Shown: positions 62,820-64,000 of the stretch, piece after piece
Numbering within the stretch: position 1 is the first letter of the stretch
Layout of the letters: every line of letters starts with the position of its first letter
Assembly: GCA_022376925.1 (NCBI GenBank)
Contig: JAIOJX010000032.1
Span: 205,960,939-206,024,938 of the forward strand
Direction: 5' to 3'
DNA from: Tragulus kanchil
Taxonomy: Eukaryota > Chordata > Mammalia > Artiodactyla > Tragulidae
Length of the DNA: 64,000 nucleotides
Notes under the pieces: generated by a model
Told to the model about the DNA's origin: nothing
The model's input: only the letters and a program-made list of their open reading frames with translations
Database searches by the model: none
Translations under genes and position numbers: made by a program

Positions 62820-63010
62820 CGGTTTATGTCAACATTTACTGGGTATTTATTATGTGTCAAGCACATGGTTAATACTATCAAGTGGCATGTCATTTGATCC
62901 TTCCAACAATTTGTTTCCCTTTGACTGGAGAGAAAACCAAGTTCAACAGATTAAGAGTCTTACCCGAGGCCACAAAGCTGTCAAGAAGCAGAGCCTGGAT
63001 TCAGGGGTCA
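62820..63010 (+). repeat. MIR remnant
   Basis: ATTTATTATGTGTCAAGCAC, CATTTGATCCTTCCAAC and AAGCAGAGCCTGGATTC. Confidence 0.75.
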
Positions 63011-63236
63011 ACAGCCATCACATTAGCTGGACTGTCGCTTGTCCTGGGAAATCTCAGAGTCTCAAGCGAACTGGGTGGTTAGCCACCCTAGTTCAAACTT
63101 GAGTGGAGTCTTAATCATCAGGCTGGGATCTCTTCCTTTGGCTTAAGATTCTCCCAGACAGTGCATATGCTGTTAGCACGGCCTCATGGGGGATGTTTTG
63201 TCGCAAAAAAACCCGTGTGATATCAGAATTTTACTT

Positions 63237-63262
63237 TTTTGTTTGTTTGTTTGGTTGGTTGG
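63237..63262 (+). repeat. (TTTG)n/(GGTT)n simple repeat
   Basis: Three to four TTTG units followed by GGTT units. Confidence 0.85.
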
Positions 63263-63348
63263 TTTTTTTCCATTTTGAAGAAAGAGATTTCATTGAAAGT
63301 AAATCTGAGTTGGGCAAAAATTAAGTTATTCATATTAAAAGAGAATTC

Positions 63349-63473
63349 TAGGACTTCTCCAGTGGTCCAGTGGTTAAGACTCATGCATTTACAGTGCAGA
63401 AAGCAAGGGTTTGATCCCTGGTTGGGAAATGAAGATCCTGCATGCTGTGCAACAGGGCCAAAGAAAAAAACAA
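63349..63473 (+). mobile_element. CHR-1 type SINE
   Basis: GGACTTCTCCAGTGGTCC, GGTTTGATCCCTGGTTGGG, AAGATCCTGCATGCTGTGC and an A-rich tail. Confidence 0.85.
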
Positions 63474-63639
63474 TGAGGGGATTCTAGCATATCTATCTCC
63501 CGAAGAAGGTTTTATTTTTCTCCCCTAGGATCCATGCACTGAAAAAAATTTTAAGATAGCCTCTGACTTCAAGAAGTTTATAATTTCTCTGGCGAGTTGA
63601 GAGTAAAAATGAGGGAATAAAATCAGAGGGTAATAGACT

Positions 63640-63810
63640 AATAATAATCACGCAGATCTGAGTGCTTGCTATGTGCTGGAGGCCTTACCTCTTCTGTCTC
63701 ATTTAATCTTCACAATTCATCTGTGAGATGCATACTGCAGTTACACCTATTTGAGATAAGGAAAGTAAGCCTTGGTGAGGTTGATTTGCCCAAGGTGGAG
63801 GGGAGATCAC
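63640..63810 (+). repeat. MIR remnant
   Basis: GAGTGCTTGCTATGTGCTGG, CTCATTTAATCTTCACAA and TTTGCCCAAGGTGG. Confidence 0.78.
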
Positions 63811-64000
63811 TGAATTGTATGTATATGTCCTTAAGATTTTTGTACTTAATATAAGTGAATTATACCTGCAAGCCATGTTTATTGAATGGGAAACCATTGA
63901 AGATAGGGGAATTTTTCTTTCCTCTGCTCTTGAACATCCCATTCCCAGTCATTTGGGGTCAAGTTGAAAACGTATCTTGGCTTGCCTCATTTTAGTCACT

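Overview
This window is nuclear DNA from a ruminant (Pecora-type artiodactyl). It is dense in ruminant-lineage SINEs (Bov-tA and Bov-A families, CHR-type tRNA SINEs, and a young CHR-derived tRNA SINE) and has a ruminant-type L1 3' end, plus old mammalian MIR, MER5 and L1M remnants. I cannot fix the genus. Nothing prokaryotic, viral or plasmid-like is present, and almost all short open reading frames are repeat or intron shadows.

The one protein-coding gene I can support is the 5' part of VSX2 (CHX10), the retinal paired-like homeobox gene, on the minus strand. Exon 1 (20953 to 20584), exon 2 (19371 to 19287) and exon 3 (13244 to 13121) join in phase through consensus splice sites into residues 1 to 193. 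The promoter, with a TATA-like box and an inverted CCAAT box, lies at about 21063 to 21170 in a CpG island. Exons 4 and 5 (recognition helix, CVC domain, C-terminus) were not found and should lie to the left of position 1. Positions 1 to 13120 are intron 3, 13245 to 19286 intron 2 and 19372 to 20583 intron 1. From about 21170 to 64000 is upstream intergenic DNA, the side where the published retinal enhancers of this gene lie. It holds several non-repeat, homeodomain-motif-rich blocks (near 24950, 38290-38880, 43530-43720 and 54850-54930) that are candidate enhancers, and one CpG-rich block far from the promoter (46850-47090).

The dominant unexplained structure is a series of eighteen direct tandem duplications of nearly constant unit length (1071 to 1174 bp), scattered through introns and intergenic DNA. 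They are unrelated to each other in sequence, and each copy pair is nearly identical except close to the junction, where homopolymer and indel noise is concentrated. In several places a fragment of about 2 kb is duplicated on its left with one neighbour and on its right with the other, so a short core occurs three times. This is best read as an assembly artefact: neighbouring consensus fragments sharing about 1.1 kb were laid end to end without merging. About 19 kb of the window is then redundant, and the real locus is about 45 kb. All distances to the VSX2 promoter should be read after collapsing these copies.
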